DNA of 64,000 nt from Paracidovorax wautersii (GCF_031453675.1 NZ_JAVIZX010000001.1:4362001-4426000); one strand, 5' to 3'; counted from the stretch's first letter, positions 16,622 to 26,967 are shown. Notes: generated from the letters alone by a model not told the origin. A program made the numbers and translations.

Positions 16622-17287
16622 ATGACCCGGTCACAGGAGCTGTCGCACCGCTGGCAATCGCTCGGCGCTGCCCTCGGTCGCGGCGGCGCCGCCTGGGACG
16701 CCGAAGGCGCCCGCCTGCTACGCAGCTGGGGCCGCTGGCCCCGGGCGTACCACGACACCACGCACCTGGCCGCCTGCCTGCGCCACCTCGACACGGTGCA
16801 GGCTTTGCAGCCAACACCACTGCACGATGCGCCGGCCGTGGCCGCGGCGCTGTGGTTCCACGACGCGATCTACTGGCCCTGGAGCTCGCGCAACGAAGAA
16901 CGCAGCGCCGACTGGGCCCGCCGCTTTCTCACGGTCGAGCAGCTGCCCGCAACCTGGATAGCGGCGGTCGTGCAGCACATCCTGGACACGCGCCACGGGC
17001 CAAACACCCCGACGACAGGCGATGCAGCGTGGTTGGTGGATATCGACCTGGCGATCCTGGGGCAGGACACCTCCATCTACCAGGCGTTCGAGCGCAACGT
17101 CCGCCGCGAGTACTTCTTCGTGCGCAGGGCCCGCTACGTCGCAGGACGCGGGGCCGTGCTGCAGTCGTTCCTGGAGCGCCCCCACATCTACGCCACCGAA
17201 TGGTTCCGCAGCCGCTATGAGGCAGCGGCTCGCCGCAACCTGGCGTGGGCGCTGGAGACCCTGCGCAGCGGCCAGCGGCCGGCGTAG
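16622..17287 (+). CDS. predicted HD-domain metal-dependent hydrolase
   Basis: A 221-residue protein resembling the predicted metal-dependent HD phosphohydrolases. Metal-binding candidates are the His residues in YHDTTHL, the HD pair in WFHDAIYW, and an Asp in VDIDLAILG, in the order expected for the fold. The rest is helical and rich in aromatic and Arg residues. The substrate is not known for this family. It is probably the third gene of the argDF operon (27 bp gap), which suggests only co-expression. Confidence 0.72.
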   Translation: MTRSQELSHRWQSLGAALGRGGAAWDAEGARLLRSWGRWPRAYHDTTHLAACLRHLDTVQALQPTPLHDAPAVAAALWFHDAIYWPWSSRNEERSADWARRFLTVEQLPATWIAAVVQHILDTRHGPNTPTTGDAAWLVDIDLAILGQDTSIYQAFERNVRREYFFVRRARYVAGRGAVLQSFLERPHIYATEWFRSRYEAAARRNLAWALETLRSGQRPA

Positions 17288-17308
17288 TCCCGACGTTCGG
17301 CCACCGCC

Positions 17309-17572
17309 CTACCGCTTGTCCAGCTCGCGCGGCGCCGATCGCGCTGGCATCGCGACGGGCCTCTCGCTTCCGGACGCCGCGGAGCCCTCCCCGGAACCGC
17401 AGGTGCCGCAGCTGCTGCAGCCGCCATCGCTGCCGCTCCCGCAACCCGGCGCCTGGGCCAGGCCGGGATGTACGCGGCCGAGGGGCTGTCGCCAGCGCTG
17501 CGGCAGGTAGCGCCAGGCCACGTAGAGCACGGCTGCGGCGACGATCAGGCCGACGATGATGTTCTGGACCAT
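17309..17572 (-). CDS. small Cys-rich membrane protein associated with FeoB
   Basis: An 87-residue protein with one N-terminal membrane helix (IIVGLIVAAAVLYVAWRYLP) and a cytosolic Gly/Ser/Cys-rich segment CGSGSDGGCSSCGTCGSG. It ends seven bases short of feoB on the same strand, as its third gene. Such proteins occur as the last member of feo operons in place of FeoC; the Cys cluster may bind a metal or Fe-S centre (inference). The tail (about residues 60-87) is unremarkable. Confidence 0.75.
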   Translation of the reverse strand: MVQNIIVGLIVAAAVLYVAWRYLPQRWRQPLGRVHPGLAQAPGCGSGSDGGCSSCGTCGSGEGSAASGSERPVAMPARSAPRELDKR

Positions 17573-17578
17573 GGCGGT

Positions 17579-19498
17579 TCAACCTCCCCCGAGTGCCAAC
17601 GCGATGCGGTAGGTGACGAAGCTGGCGGCATACGCCAGTGCGAACAGGTAGCCCGTCATGATGAGCGGATAGCGCCAGCTGTTGGTCTCGCGCCGCACGG
17701 CGGCGATGGTGGAGATGCACTGCGGCGCGAAGATGAACCACACCAGCAGCGACAGTGCCGTCGCCAGCGACCAGTTGCCGGCGATCAGTGGCCCCAGCTG
17801 CGCCGCGGCATCGTCGCCCGTCGCAGACAGGGCATACACCGTGCCCAGGGCGCCCACGGCCACCTCGCGGGCCGCCATGCCCGGCACCAGCGCGATGCTG
17901 ATCTGCCAGTTGAAGCCGATGGGCGCGAAGAGCACGGCGAGGACGCTGCCGATGCGGCCGGCAAAACTGTACTCGATGGCTGGTCCCGTGGCGCCTTCGG
18001 GAGCGCCCGGGAACGACGACAGGAACCACAGCAGGATGGTGACGGCCAGGATGATGCCGCCCACGCGGCGCAGGAAGATCAGCGCCCGCTCCCACAGGCC
18101 GATCGCCAGACCGCGCAGGCTGGGCCAGCGGTAGGCGGGCAGCTCCATCAGCAGCGGCGTGGCGCCGGCGTTGCGGCGTGCCAGCTTGGCCACGGCCGCC
18201 ACGGCCATGGCGCTGACGATGCCGCCGATGTAGAGGCCGAACAGCACCAGCCCCTGCAGGTTGAACACGCCGGCCACGGTCTGCTCGGGAATGAAGGCGG
18301 CGATCAGCAGCGCATAGACCGGCAGCCGGGCGGAGCAGGTCATGAGCGGGGCGATCATGATGGTCACCAGCCGGTCGCGCCAGTTGGGGATGGAGCGCGT
18401 GGCCATCACGCCCGGGATGGCGCAGGCAAAGCTCGACAGCAGCGGAATGAACGAACGGCCCGACAGCCCCACGGAGCCCATCACACGGTCCAGCAGGAAG
18501 GCGGCCCGCGGCAGGTAGCCCGAATCCTCCAACACTAGGATGAAGAAGAACAGGATCAGGATCTGCGGCAGGAACACGACCACCCCACCGGCGCCAGCGA
18601 TGACACCATCCGTGAGCAGGCTGCGCAGCGTGCCTTCGGCCATGTGGGCGTTGATCCAGGCGCCCGCCCAGGCCGTGGCACCCTCGATCCAGCCCATGGG
18701 CGCCTCGGCCCAGCTGAACACGGCCTGGAACATCAGGAACAGGGTGGCGGCCAGCAGCAGCATGCCCCAGACGGGGTGCAGCACGATGGCATCGATGCGG
18801 TCGTCGCGGCGCAGGCTCACCTGGGGCTCGCGCACGGCCAGGTCCATGATGCGGCGCACTTCCTGGTGCAGTTGCATCACCTGCTGCTGCGCAGGGACTT
18901 CGGACTCGGAAGCAGGTGCGGCGGCCTGCGCACGCGAGGCGGCCAGCGCGGCCGGCTGCACCTGGTCAAGCCATTGCACCAGCTCACGCGCGCCGCCGGC
19001 ACGCACGCCGACGGTGGCGATCACGGGCATGCCCAACTCGCGCGCCAGCACCTCGCGGTCGATGGCGATGCCCTGGCGCTCGGCCATGTCGCTCATGTTG
19101 AGTACCAGCACCATGGGCAGGCCCAGCGCGCGCGACTCCAGCACCAGGCGCAGGTTCAGGCGCAGGTGGGTGGCGTCGGTGACGCAGACCAGCAGCTCGG
19201 GCGCCGGTTCACCGGCACGGCGGCCGGTGACGATGTCCCGCGTGACGGCCTCGTCCACGCTCTGCGCATGCAGGCTGTAGGCGCCCGGCAGATCGAGCAC
19301 GCGCACGCGGCGCCCGCCGGTGGTGACCAGGGTGCCCTCCTTGCGCTCGACGGTCACGCCGGCGTAGTTGGCGACCTTCTGGCGGGCGCCCGTCAGCAGG
19401 TTGAACAGCGCCGTCTTGCCGCAGTTGGGGTTGCCCAGCAGGGCAATACGCAGGGGTGCCACGGCGGCGGACAGGGTGGGGTTGGTGGCCTGGCTCAT
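17579..19498 (-). CDS. feoB: ferrous iron transporter FeoB
   Basis: FeoB imports Fe2+ through the inner membrane and has an N-terminal G domain. The G motifs are clear: GNPNCGKTALFN (G1), the switch region with NYAGVTVERKEG, DLPGAYSL (G3) and LNMSDMAE (G4). The membrane part contains the two Gate-type repeats, with Cys in FACAIPGVMATR and later the LVPGMAAREVAVGALGT segment. At 639 residues it is somewhat shorter than the E. coli protein but typical of the group with a compact insertion after the G domain. Its start overlaps the feoA stop (ATGA). Confidence 0.96.
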   Translation of the reverse strand: MSQATNPTLSAAVAPLRIALLGNPNCGKTALFNLLTGARQKVANYAGVTVERKEGTLVTTGGRRVRVLDLPGAYSLHAQSVDEAVTRDIVTGRRAGEPAPELLVCVTDATHLRLNLRLVLESRALGLPMVLVLNMSDMAERQGIAIDREVLARELGMPVIATVGVRAGGARELVQWLDQVQPAALAASRAQAAAPASESEVPAQQQVMQLHQEVRRIMDLAVREPQVSLRRDDRIDAIVLHPVWGMLLLAATLFLMFQAVFSWAEAPMGWIEGATAWAGAWINAHMAEGTLRSLLTDGVIAGAGGVVVFLPQILILFFFILVLEDSGYLPRAAFLLDRVMGSVGLSGRSFIPLLSSFACAIPGVMATRSIPNWRDRLVTIMIAPLMTCSARLPVYALLIAAFIPEQTVAGVFNLQGLVLFGLYIGGIVSAMAVAAVAKLARRNAGATPLLMELPAYRWPSLRGLAIGLWERALIFLRRVGGIILAVTILLWFLSSFPGAPEGATGPAIEYSFAGRIGSVLAVLFAPIGFNWQISIALVPGMAAREVAVGALGTVYALSATGDDAAAQLGPLIAGNWSLATALSLLVWFIFAPQCISTIAAVRRETNSWRYPLIMTGYLFALAYAASFVTYRIALALGGG

Positions 19499-19812
19499 GC
19501 CACAGCGCCTTCCGGTTGGACTTCGACCAGGGCGGCCTCGTGGCGGCGCAGGGCGAAGGTGGCCTGCCCCACACGCACGGCGATCGGCTCGCCGCCGAAG
19601 AAACCCCGGGACACCACACGCACCGGCTCGCCCGGCAGGAAGCCGATCTCCATGAGCCGCAGCACCACATCCTGCTGGGCCGGCGATTCGGCGGCGCGCA
19701 GTGCAGTCACAGTGGCGGGGGTGTGGCGGGGCAAGGTGTCGAGCCCGATGGCCGGCGTCGACGCGGCGGCCCGGGCCAGGGCGGGCGCAGCGCCTTCCTG
19801 GTTCACTTTCAT
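19495..19812 (-). CDS. feoA: ferrous iron transport protein FeoA
   Basis: FeoA is a small SH3-like cytosolic partner of FeoB. The 105-residue form has an N-terminal Ala-rich extension, then the fold from about residue 35: TLPRHTPATVTALR, the family signature LRLMEIGFLPGEPVRVV, and the closing strands IAVRVGQATFALRRHEA. ATG 19812 is used: the next upstream in-frame ATG (19845) lies inside the Fur box, which would have to overlap the coding start. It is the first gene of the feoA-feoB-Cys-rich protein operon. Confidence 0.9.
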   Translation of the reverse strand: MKVNQEGAAPALARAAASTPAIGLDTLPRHTPATVTALRAAESPAQQDVVLRLMEIGFLPGEPVRVVSRGFFGGEPIAVRVGQATFALRRHEAALVEVQPEGAVA

Positions 19813-19827
19813 GGCGGAGATGTTTGT

Positions 19828-19846
19828 AATGATATTAATTCTCATT
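19828..19846 (-). promoter_or_regulatory. Fur box upstream of feoA
   Basis: AATGAGAATTAATATCATT on the feo strand matches about 17 of 19 positions of the common Fur-box form AATGAGAATTATTCTCATT. It sits 16-34 bp before the feoA start, fitting iron-dependent repression of the operon. Confidence 0.8.
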
Positions 19847-20048
19847 TTAAGACCCGATCGCTCTGGCCGCTTGATCTGCGTCAGAGACCCCAGGCTGCAT
19901 GCGCCGCTGCCGGCGATGCCATAGGCCCCTTGGCCCGCACAGGGCGGTATTCCACCATGGCCGTGCAATGGCACCGGTCTGCACTGACTCCGCGGCACAA
20001 TCGCGAGTTCCCCATGCCTGCCGACGCCGAGCATCAGATTCCGCCGCC

Positions 20049-20369
20049 ATGACCCATCCCTGCCTCAGCTGCGGCGCCTGCTGCGCCAGCTTCCGCGTCG
20101 ACTTCTCGGTGGAGGAGTTGCAGGAGTGCGGCGGCAGCGTGCCCGACGGGCTGGCCGTGCCGGTGACAGCCTTCACCGCCCGCATGCGCGGCACCGACCA
20201 CGTGCCCGCGCGCTGCGCCGCGCTCACCGGCCAGCTGGGCACGCGGGCGGCCTGCGGCATTTACGAATGGCGCCCCTCGCCCTGCCGTGAATTCGAGGCT
20301 GGCAGCGATGCCTGCAACCGCGCCCGCCAGCGCCACCAGTTGCCGGCGCTGGCCGATCCGCTGTACTGA
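20049..20369 (+). CDS. YkgJ-family Cys-cluster protein
   Basis: A 106-residue protein of the YkgJ (CxxxCxxCC) family, thought to coordinate zinc or an Fe-S centre. The cluster CLSCGACCASFRV lies at the N-terminus; later Cys residues (ARCAAL, ACGIYEWRPSPCREF) complete the usual set of eight. ATG 20049 is used because the family begins right at the Cys cluster. It is divergent from feoA, 236 bp apart, with the feo Fur box in between, so iron control is possible but not shown. Confidence 0.82.
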   Translation: MTHPCLSCGACCASFRVDFSVEELQECGGSVPDGLAVPVTAFTARMRGTDHVPARCAALTGQLGTRAACGIYEWRPSPCREFEAGSDACNRARQRHQLPALADPLY

Positions 20370-20389
20370 ACACCGGTCGCGGCCTTGCT

Positions 20390-20884
20390 TCATGCGCCGC
20401 TCGCCGGGCCTGCAGCCCCCACGGGCAACCCGCCCATCTGGCCCTTGAACTCCTGCAGCGAAAAATAGGTGTGCGCATGCCGCACCCCGGGCAGGCGGTG
20501 GAGCTTGCGCTGCAAGAGGTCGGAATAGGCGTCCAGGTCCTTGGCCACCACCACCAGCAGAAAGTCTTCCGGCCCCGAGATGCCGTGGAACATCACCACC
20601 TCGGGAATGGCGCACACGGCTTCCTCGAAGGCGCGCGAGGCGATCTCGTTCTGGTGGTCGATGCCGACCATCACGAACGCCATCACGCCGAAGCCCAGCG
20701 CCCGCCGGTTGAGCAGCGCATGGTAGCCGCTGATCACGCCGTCATCTTCCAGGCGCTTGACGCGGCGCCAGCAGGGCGACTGCGAGAGATGGGCGCGTTG
20801 CGCCAGCTCGCCGGAGGTCAGCCGGGCGTTGTCCTGCAGCGCCTCCACCAATTGCAGATCGATGCGATCGAGTTCGCCGTGCAT
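20390..20884 (-). CDS. kynR: Lrp/AsnC-family regulator of the kynurenine genes (KynR-like)
   Basis: A 164-residue Lrp/AsnC regulator. The N-terminal helix-turn-helix (LDRIDLQLVEALQDNARLTSGELAQRAHLSQSPCWRRVKRLEDDGVI) is split into two helices by residue 40. The C-terminal RAM domain carries the ligand-sensing GPEDFLLVVVAKDLDAY segment. It is divergent from kynB across 124 bp. In Pseudomonas an equally placed Lrp-type KynR activates kyn genes in response to kynurenine; the same role is inferred here from position. The symbol is given on that basis. Confidence 0.8.
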   Translation of the reverse strand: MHGELDRIDLQLVEALQDNARLTSGELAQRAHLSQSPCWRRVKRLEDDGVISGYHALLNRRALGFGVMAFVMVGIDHQNEIASRAFEEAVCAIPEVVMFHGISGPEDFLLVVVAKDLDAYSDLLQRKLHRLPGVRHAHTYFSLQEFKGQMGGLPVGAAGPASGA

Positions 20885-21008
20885 AGAAATTCCTCAAAAG
20901 CGCTCATACAGAATCAATTATCTAATCTTTAGACGCTTCATGGATAACCTAGTGACCGCGCCATGAGATAGCGAATAGGATCGCCCCAACACAGCCTTCT
21001 GTCCGTCC
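20885..21008. promoter_or_regulatory. divergent control region kynR / kynB
   Basis: A 124-bp AT-rich spacer, low in GC compared with both flanking genes, between two divergent starts. It contains AATCAATTATCTAATCTTTAG, an A/T-rich tract that could be part of an Lrp-type operator. No precise site can be assigned. Confidence 0.5.
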
Positions 21009-21653
21009 ATGCCCCCACCCTCTCGTCTCTGGGACATCTCCGCTCCCGTGCATGCCGCCAGCCCGGTCTTTCCGGGCGACACGGCCTATTCGCAGCAGTG
21101 GTGCGCCGCCATCGGGCCGGGCTGCCCGGTGAACGTCAGCGCCATCACGCTGTCCCCGCACGTCGGCTCCCATGCCGATGCCCCGCTGCATTACGACGCG
21201 GATGGCGCCAGCATCGGCCATGTGCCGCTGGAGGCCTTCATCGGGCCCTGCCGCGTGGTCCACGCCATCGGCTGCGGCCCGTTGATCACCTGGGCACACA
21301 TCGCCCACGCGGTAGAGGACGGCGCCCTGCCCTCCCGCGTGCTGGTGCGCACCTACGACCGCATGCCCGTGGACCGCTGGGACGGCCAACTCACCGCCTA
21401 CGCGCCCGAAACCATCGAACGCCTGGCCGACCGCGGTGTGGTGCTGGTGGGCATCGACACGGCCAGCATCGACCCGGCCGACAGCAAGACGCTCGCCAGC
21501 CACCAGGTGATCCGCCGCCGCGGGCTGCGCGTGCTGGAAAACCTGGTGCTGGACGACGTGCCGCCCGGCGACTACGAGCTGATCGCCCTGCCGCTCAAGC
21601 TCACCACGGCCGACGCATCGCCTGTGCGCGCCGTGCTGCGTGGGTTGAAGTGA
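21009..21653 (+). CDS. kynB: kynurenine formamidase
   Basis: KynB hydrolyses N-formylkynurenine to kynurenine and formate, the second step of tryptophan breakdown. The 214-residue protein is of the metal-dependent cyclase fold: DISAPVHAASPVFPGD at the start and the Zn-binding pattern HVGSHADAPLHY (HxxxDxPxH). It is followed by kynU and kynA on the same strand, although a 251-bp repeat-rich gap separates it from kynU, so internal transcription starts are possible. Confidence 0.94.
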   Translation: MPPPSRLWDISAPVHAASPVFPGDTAYSQQWCAAIGPGCPVNVSAITLSPHVGSHADAPLHYDADGASIGHVPLEAFIGPCRVVHAIGCGPLITWAHIAHAVEDGALPSRVLVRTYDRMPVDRWDGQLTAYAPETIERLADRGVVLVGIDTASIDPADSKTLASHQVIRRRGLRVLENLVLDDVPPGDYELIALPLKLTTADASPVRAVLRGLK

Positions 21654-21659
21654 GACACC

Positions 21660-21722
21660 CCCCTGTGGCGCTGCGCGCCTTCCCCCCGCTCTCGCCCCGC
21701 TGCGCGTGGCGGGCAGGGGGAC
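21660..21722 (+). repeat. GC-rich interspersed repeat, copy 1
   Basis: From CCCTGTGGCGCTGCGCGCCT to CAGGGGGAC the sequence matches, on the opposite strand, the stretch at 62822-62885 over about 60 bp with a few differences (shared core CTCTCGCCCCGCTGCGCG). The two lie 41 kb apart between unrelated genes. Such Comamonadaceae GC-rich repeats usually sit just after stop codons, as here (6 bp after kynB). Confidence 0.7.
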
Positions 21723-21831
21723 GCAGCCTTCGCTGCGGGGCGGCCCTTGCTCGGCTGCCCTGGCTCGGGCCGCGCCAGTCTCACGCGCTGCGGGTTGCAC
21801 GCAGCGCACTAGCAAGCGGGCACCTTTAGAT

Positions 21832-21891
21832 ATCAAGCATTTTTGACCTCCAGCGCTTACTGCATAAGCGCCAGCAGCTATCAATTTCAAA
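21832..21891 (+). repeat. short palindromic repeat, copy in the kynB-kynU gap
   Basis: One of the best-preserved copies of the family: ATTTTTGACCTCCAGCGCTT, then ACTGCATAAGCGCCAGCAGC, then TATCAATTTC. The core AGCGCTTA-N5-TAAGCGC is palindromic and is flanked by GACCTCC on one side and AGCTATCAA on the other. It ends about 14 bp before the kynU start codon. Confidence 0.75.
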
Positions 21892-21904
21892 GTACCACAC
21901 CACC

Positions 21905-23185
21905 ATGACCACCCTGAACGATTGCCGCGCGCTCGACGCCGCCGACCCTCTGCGCCCGCTGCGCAGCCACTTCGCCCTGCCCGATGGCGTGATCTACCTG
22001 GACGGCAACTCGCTGGGCGTGCTGCCCAAGGCCGCCGCCGCGCGGGTCGCCGATGTGGTGGCGCGCGAATGGGGCACGGACCTCATCCGTTCGTGGAACA
22101 CCGCCCGCTGGTTCGACCTGCCGCAGCGACTGGGCGACCAGCTGGCGCCGCTGGTCGGCGCCGGTCCCGGCGAGGTGGTGTGCACCGACAGCACCTCCAT
22201 CAACCTCTACAAGGTGCTGAGCGCTGCGCTGAACATGGCCCGCGAAGACAGCCCCGGCCGCACGCGCATCGTGAGCGAGCGCAGCAATTTCCCCACCGAC
22301 CTGTACATCGCCGAAGGCCTGTGCAAGGAACGCGGCCTGGAGCTGGTGCTGGTGGAGCCCGAAGACATCGCCGCCGCGCTGACGAGTGACGTGGCCGTGC
22401 TGATGCTCACGCATGTGAACTACCGCACCGGCGCCATGCACGACATGGAGGCCCTCACGACCGCGGCGCATGCGCAAGGCATTCTGTGCGTCTGGGATCT
22501 GGCCCACAGCGCGGGCGCCGTGCCCGTCGATCTGCACGGCGCGGGCGCCGACTTCTCCATCGGCTGCGGCTACAAGTACCTGAACGGCGGCCCCGGCGCG
22601 CCCGCCTTCGTGTGGGTGCACCCGCGCCATGCCGACCGCTTCTGGCAGCCCCTGTCGGGCTGGTGGGGCCATGCGGCGCCCTTCCAGTTCACGCCGGACT
22701 ACCAGCCCGCGCCGGGCATCACACGCTACCTGTGCGGCACGCAACCCATCATCAGCCTGTCGGCCCTGCAATGCGGGCTGGACGTGTTCACGGCGGCGCA
22801 GGCGCTGGGCGGCATGGCGGCGCTGCGCCAGAAGTCGCTGGCGCTCACCGACACCTTCATCGACCTGGTGGAGGCGCGCTGCGCCGGCCACGGCCTGGGC
22901 CTGGCCACGCCGCGCGAACACGCACAGCGCGGCTCGCAGGTCTGCCTCACCAAGGACACCGGCGCCTACGCCATCGTGCAGGCCCTCATCGCGCGCAACG
23001 TGATCGGTGACTTCCGCAAGGGCGACGGCGGCACCGGCCGGCACAAGGACATCCTGCGCTTCGGCTTCACGCCGCTGTACATCGGCTTCGAAGATGTGTG
23101 GAATGCCGTCGAGCACCTGCGCGAGGTACTGGAGACGGGCGAATGGCAGCGCCCGGAATTCAACCAGAACAACGCCGTGACCTGA
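21905..23185 (+). CDS. kynU: kynureninase
   Basis: KynU is a PLP enzyme that cleaves kynurenine to anthranilate and alanine. The 426-residue protein shows [14 protein letters not shown] near the start, [10 protein letters not shown], the acidic PLP partner in [13 protein letters not shown], and the Schiff-base Lys in [13 protein letters not shown]. The C-terminal DIVRFGF-like segment ([18 protein letters not shown]) is also typical. It is followed by kynA after 19 bp. Confidence 0.95.
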   Translation: MTTLNDCRALDAADPLRPLRSHFALPDGVIYLDGNSLGVLPKAAAARVADVVAREWGTDLIRSWNTARWFDLPQRLGDQLAPLVGAGPGEVVCTDSTSINLYKVLSAALNMAREDSPGRTRIVSERSNFPTDLYIAEGLCKERGLELVLVEPEDIAAALTSDVAVLMLTHVNYRTGAMHDMEALTTAAHAQGILCVWDLAHSAGAVPVDLHGAGADFSIGCGYKYLNGGPGAPAFVWVHPRHADRFWQPLSGWWGHAAPFQFTPDYQPAPGITRYLCGTQPIISLSALQCGLDVFTAAQALGGMAALRQKSLALTDTFIDLVEARCAGHGLGLATPREHAQRGSQVCLTKDTGAYAIVQALIARNVIGDFRKGDGGTGRHKDILRFGFTPLYIGFEDVWNAVEHLREVLETGEWQRPEFNQNNAVT

Positions 23186-23204
23186 CCCGCAAGGCAACCC
23201 CACC

Positions 23205-24116
23205 ATGTGCCCCCACGCCCAGAACGCCCACGCCACGCCCTCTGCACCCCAGAGTGCGGAACCCACCGCCGCTGCCAGCGGCACGCCCGAATCCATCGTC
23301 CACGCCGAGCGGGCGCAGCTCGACTTCAGCCGCGACATGAGCTACGGCGACTACCTGCAGCTCGACGCCATCCTCACGGCGCAAAAACCGTTGTCGTCCG
23401 CGCACGACGAGATGCTCTTCATCGTCCAGCACCAGACCAGCGAGCTGTGGATGAAGCTCATGCTGCACGAGCTGCGCGCGGCCATGGGCCACGTGGCGCG
23501 CGACGAGCTGCAGATGGCCTTCAAGATGCTGGCGCGCGTCTCCAAGATCATGGAGCAGCTGGTGCACGCCTGGGACGTGCTGGCCACCATGACGCCGCCC
23601 GAGTACAGCGCCATGCGCCCTTCGCTGGGCCAGTCCAGCGGCTTCCAGAGCTACCAGTACCGCAGCATCGAGTTCTCGCTGGGCAACAAGAACCGCGCCA
23701 TGCTGCGCCCGCACGAACACCGCGCCGACCTGCTCGCCCAGGTGCAGGCCGCCTTCGAGGCCCCCTCGCTGTACGACGAGGCCCTGCGCCTGCTGGCGCG
23801 GCGCGGCATCGCCGTGCCGGCCGACCACCTGGAGCGCGACTGGACCCAGCCGTACCAGGAGAGCGAAGGCGTCACGCAGGCCTGGCTCACCGTGTACCGC
23901 GACCCGCAGCGCTACTGGGACCTCTACCAGCTGGGCGAAGAGCTGACCGATCTGGAAGACGCCTTCCGCCTCTGGCGCTTTCGCCACGTGACCACGGTGG
24001 AGCGCGTGATCGGCTTCAAACGCGGCACCGGCGGAACGGGCGGCGTGAGCTATCTGCGCAAGATGCTCGACGTGGTGCTGTTCCCCGAGATCTGGCAGCT
24101 GCGCACCTCGCTGTAG
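23205..24116 (+). CDS. kynA: tryptophan 2,3-dioxygenase
   Basis: KynA is a haem enzyme that opens the indole ring of L-tryptophan with O2, the first step of the kynurenine route. The 303-residue protein has an N-terminal Ala-rich extension, then [14 protein letters not shown], the substrate loop [30 protein letters not shown], and the C-terminal haem-side segment [23 protein letters not shown]. It completes the set kynB-kynU-kynA for tryptophan to anthranilate; a terminator follows 24 bp after the stop. Confidence 0.96.
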   Translation: MCPHAQNAHATPSAPQSAEPTAAASGTPESIVHAERAQLDFSRDMSYGDYLQLDAILTAQKPLSSAHDEMLFIVQHQTSELWMKLMLHELRAAMGHVARDELQMAFKMLARVSKIMEQLVHAWDVLATMTPPEYSAMRPSLGQSSGFQSYQYRSIEFSLGNKNRAMLRPHEHRADLLAQVQAAFEAPSLYDEALRLLARRGIAVPADHLERDWTQPYQESEGVTQAWLTVYRDPQRYWDLYQLGEELTDLEDAFRLWRFRHVTTVERVIGFKRGTGGTGGVSYLRKMLDVVLFPEIWQLRTSL

Positions 24117-24139
24117 CCGCGCGCCACCGGTCAGAGAGG

Positions 24140-24172
24140 AACGCCCCGCATGGCTTCGATGCGGGGCGTTTT
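24140..24172 (+). terminator. kyn operon terminator (intrinsic)
   Basis: A perfect 12-bp stem AACGCCCCGCAT / ATGCGGGGCGTT with a 7-base loop, followed by a short T run. It ends the kyn transcript. Confidence 0.88.
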
Positions 24173-24365
24173 GCTTGGGACCCGGGCGGCGAACCACCTC
24201 CATACCGGCACGGCTGCCGCCGGGCCCTGCCCACAGGGGCGGATACCGCTGTGCTGTCCGTCGTTTCGCGCACGCGGGTATTCTTCGGCGCTCTGGCATT
24301 CCGCCGGTTCCATTCCCTGTCCGCCAGCCCCGGCCTCGCTTGCCGCGTCCCTTCACCTCTCACGC

Positions 24366-25598
24366 ATGCCAGCCTCCTCCCATCCTCCGCTGCCGACCAA
24401 GGAGCAGATCGCACTGCTGCCGCTGTTCGAGGGCCTGGACCTCGACCGCATCCGGCTCATCCGCACCGATGCCGACGCGGCTGCCGCGCTGCAGGCGCTG
24501 ATCGATCTGCCCGTGCTGGGCTTCGACACCGAATCCAAGCCCACCTTCGTACAGGGAGATGTGTCGGACGGCCCGCACCTGGTGCAATTCGCCACGCCGG
24601 AGCACGGCTGGCTGTTCCAGCTGACCACACCCGGCTGCCGCCGCGCCGTGCAGGCGCTGCTGGCCGCGCCGCGCCTGGTCAAGGCGGGCTTCGGCCTGGA
24701 CAACGACCGCAGCCAGCTGGCGCGTTCGCTGGGCGGCCCGGTCCACGCGCTGCTCGACCTCGACACCGTGCTGCGGCGCCTGGGCTACCCGCGGTCGATG
24801 GGCGTGAAGACGGCGATCGCGGTGCTGTTCGGCCAGCGCTTCGTCAAGTCCAAGAAGACCGGCACGTCGAACTGGGCGCGGCCGCAGCTCACCGATGCGC
24901 AGCAGCGCTACGCCGCGAACGACGCCTATGCCGCGCTGCGGGTGTACGAGGCGCTGCACGCCGCGCCGACTTCGCGTGCGCTGCTGGAGCAGTTGGGATC
25001 GGGTGATCAAGCCGCCGCCGCGCGGGCCGTCGCCCCCAGCGAGCGCCAGGCCCGGCCGGTGCGCCAGGCAGGCAGCGATGCCAGGCCGGCGGCCACCATC
25101 GCTGCCAACAAACAGACCCGCGCCTCTGCGGGGCAGGCGCCTGAGGCCGATGCGCGGACCGCTGCTGCCGCCCCGTCCTCCGGCGCGCAAGGTCTGCACG
25201 TCCGCCAAAGCGTGCCGGTGCTGCGCGTCGATGGCGTGGACGAAGCCCTGCGCTTCTACGTCGGGCTGCTGGGTTTTTCGGTGGACTGGCAATGGGTCGA
25301 TGCGCATGCTGCCGTCGAACCGGCGGCAGCGCCCCGCCCGGCCGACATGCCCGACACACCCCGCTACCTGCAGGTATCGCGCGCAGGCTGCGTGCTGCAC
25401 CTCTCGGAACACGAGCGCGACGGCGCGGCCGGCGCCACCGTGGTGCTGCGCTGCGAGGGGCTGGTGGCTTTTCACGCGGAACTCACTGCGCGCGGCTACG
25501 CGACCCGCCGGCCGGGCGTGGAGAAGGTGCCGTGGGGCGGCGACCTGATGACGCTGACCGACCCGTTCGGCAACCGGCTCCGGTTCGTACAGGAGTGA
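24366..25598 (+). CDS. DEDDy 3'-5' exonuclease fused to a VOC/glyoxalase domain
   Basis: A 410-residue two-domain protein. Residues about 20-200 form an RNase D-like exonuclease with all catalytic positions present: Asp54 and Glu56 (GFDTES), Asp114 (GLDNDRSQL) and Tyr182/Asp186 (YAANDAY). A Lys/Trp-containing segment KSKKTGTSNWARPQL precedes the last motif, as in plant-type and bacterial stand-alone members. An Ala/Gln/Arg-rich linker (about 205-275) leads to a C-terminal VOC domain (279-410: RQSVPVLRVDGVDEALRFYVGLLGF, then GCVLHLSEHE, and DPFGNRLRF), similar to bleomycin-resistance/glyoxalase proteins. I know no characterised protein with this pair. There is no frame break between the domains. 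ATG 24366 is chosen at the family start. Confidence 0.82.
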   Translation: MPASSHPPLPTKEQIALLPLFEGLDLDRIRLIRTDADAAAALQALIDLPVLGFDTESKPTFVQGDVSDGPHLVQFATPEHGWLFQLTTPGCRRAVQALLAAPRLVKAGFGLDNDRSQLARSLGGPVHALLDLDTVLRRLGYPRSMGVKTAIAVLFGQRFVKSKKTGTSNWARPQLTDAQQRYAANDAYAALRVYEALHAAPTSRALLEQLGSGDQAAAARAVAPSERQARPVRQAGSDARPAATIAANKQTRASAGQAPEADARTAAAAPSSGAQGLHVRQSVPVLRVDGVDEALRFYVGLLGFSVDWQWVDAHAAVEPAAAPRPADMPDTPRYLQVSRAGCVLHLSEHERDGAAGATVVLRCEGLVAFHAELTARGYATRRPGVEKVPWGGDLMTLTDPFGNRLRFVQE

Positions 25599-25679
25599 AG
25601 GGGCGGCCTCCACAGCCCTGCGTGCGCCATCGCCCATCGGTCAGCGCCCGGTCAACGCCGCCTGCCGCCCGCGCCCTCG

Positions 25680-25743
25680 TTTGCTATATTATTTATAGCT
25701 AATGGCGATTGATCCATGGGCGCCAGAGAACGATTGGGCTTGA
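25680..25743 (-). repeat. short palindromic repeat, copy at the adenine deaminase 3' end
   Basis: TATAGCTAATGGCGATTGAT, CCATGGGCGCCAGAGAACGA and TTGGGCTTGA follow the family pattern in reverse orientation: the AGCTA side, a GGCG...CGCC core and the CAAAT-GGC side, partly decayed. It lies just 3' of the minus-strand gene's stop codon (25748). Confidence 0.55.
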
Positions 25744-25747
25744 ATCC

Positions 25748-26866
<1,119 letters not shown>

Positions 26867-26948
26867 TCAGGGTCCGCACCGCCATCCGACCCTGGATTTG
26901 GCCTGCGCACGGCATTCCCGGCGTCCGCATGCCTCAAAAGGCCGCGCG

Positions 26949-26967
26949 ATTGAGAATTACTACCATT
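26949..26967 (+). promoter_or_regulatory. Fur-like box upstream of the ECF sigma gene
   Basis: ATTGAGAATTACTACCATT agrees with about 15 of 19 positions of AATGAGAATTATTCTCATT. It lies 50-68 bp before ATG 27017 and suits iron control of the sigma/anti-sigma/receptor set. Confidence 0.65.
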
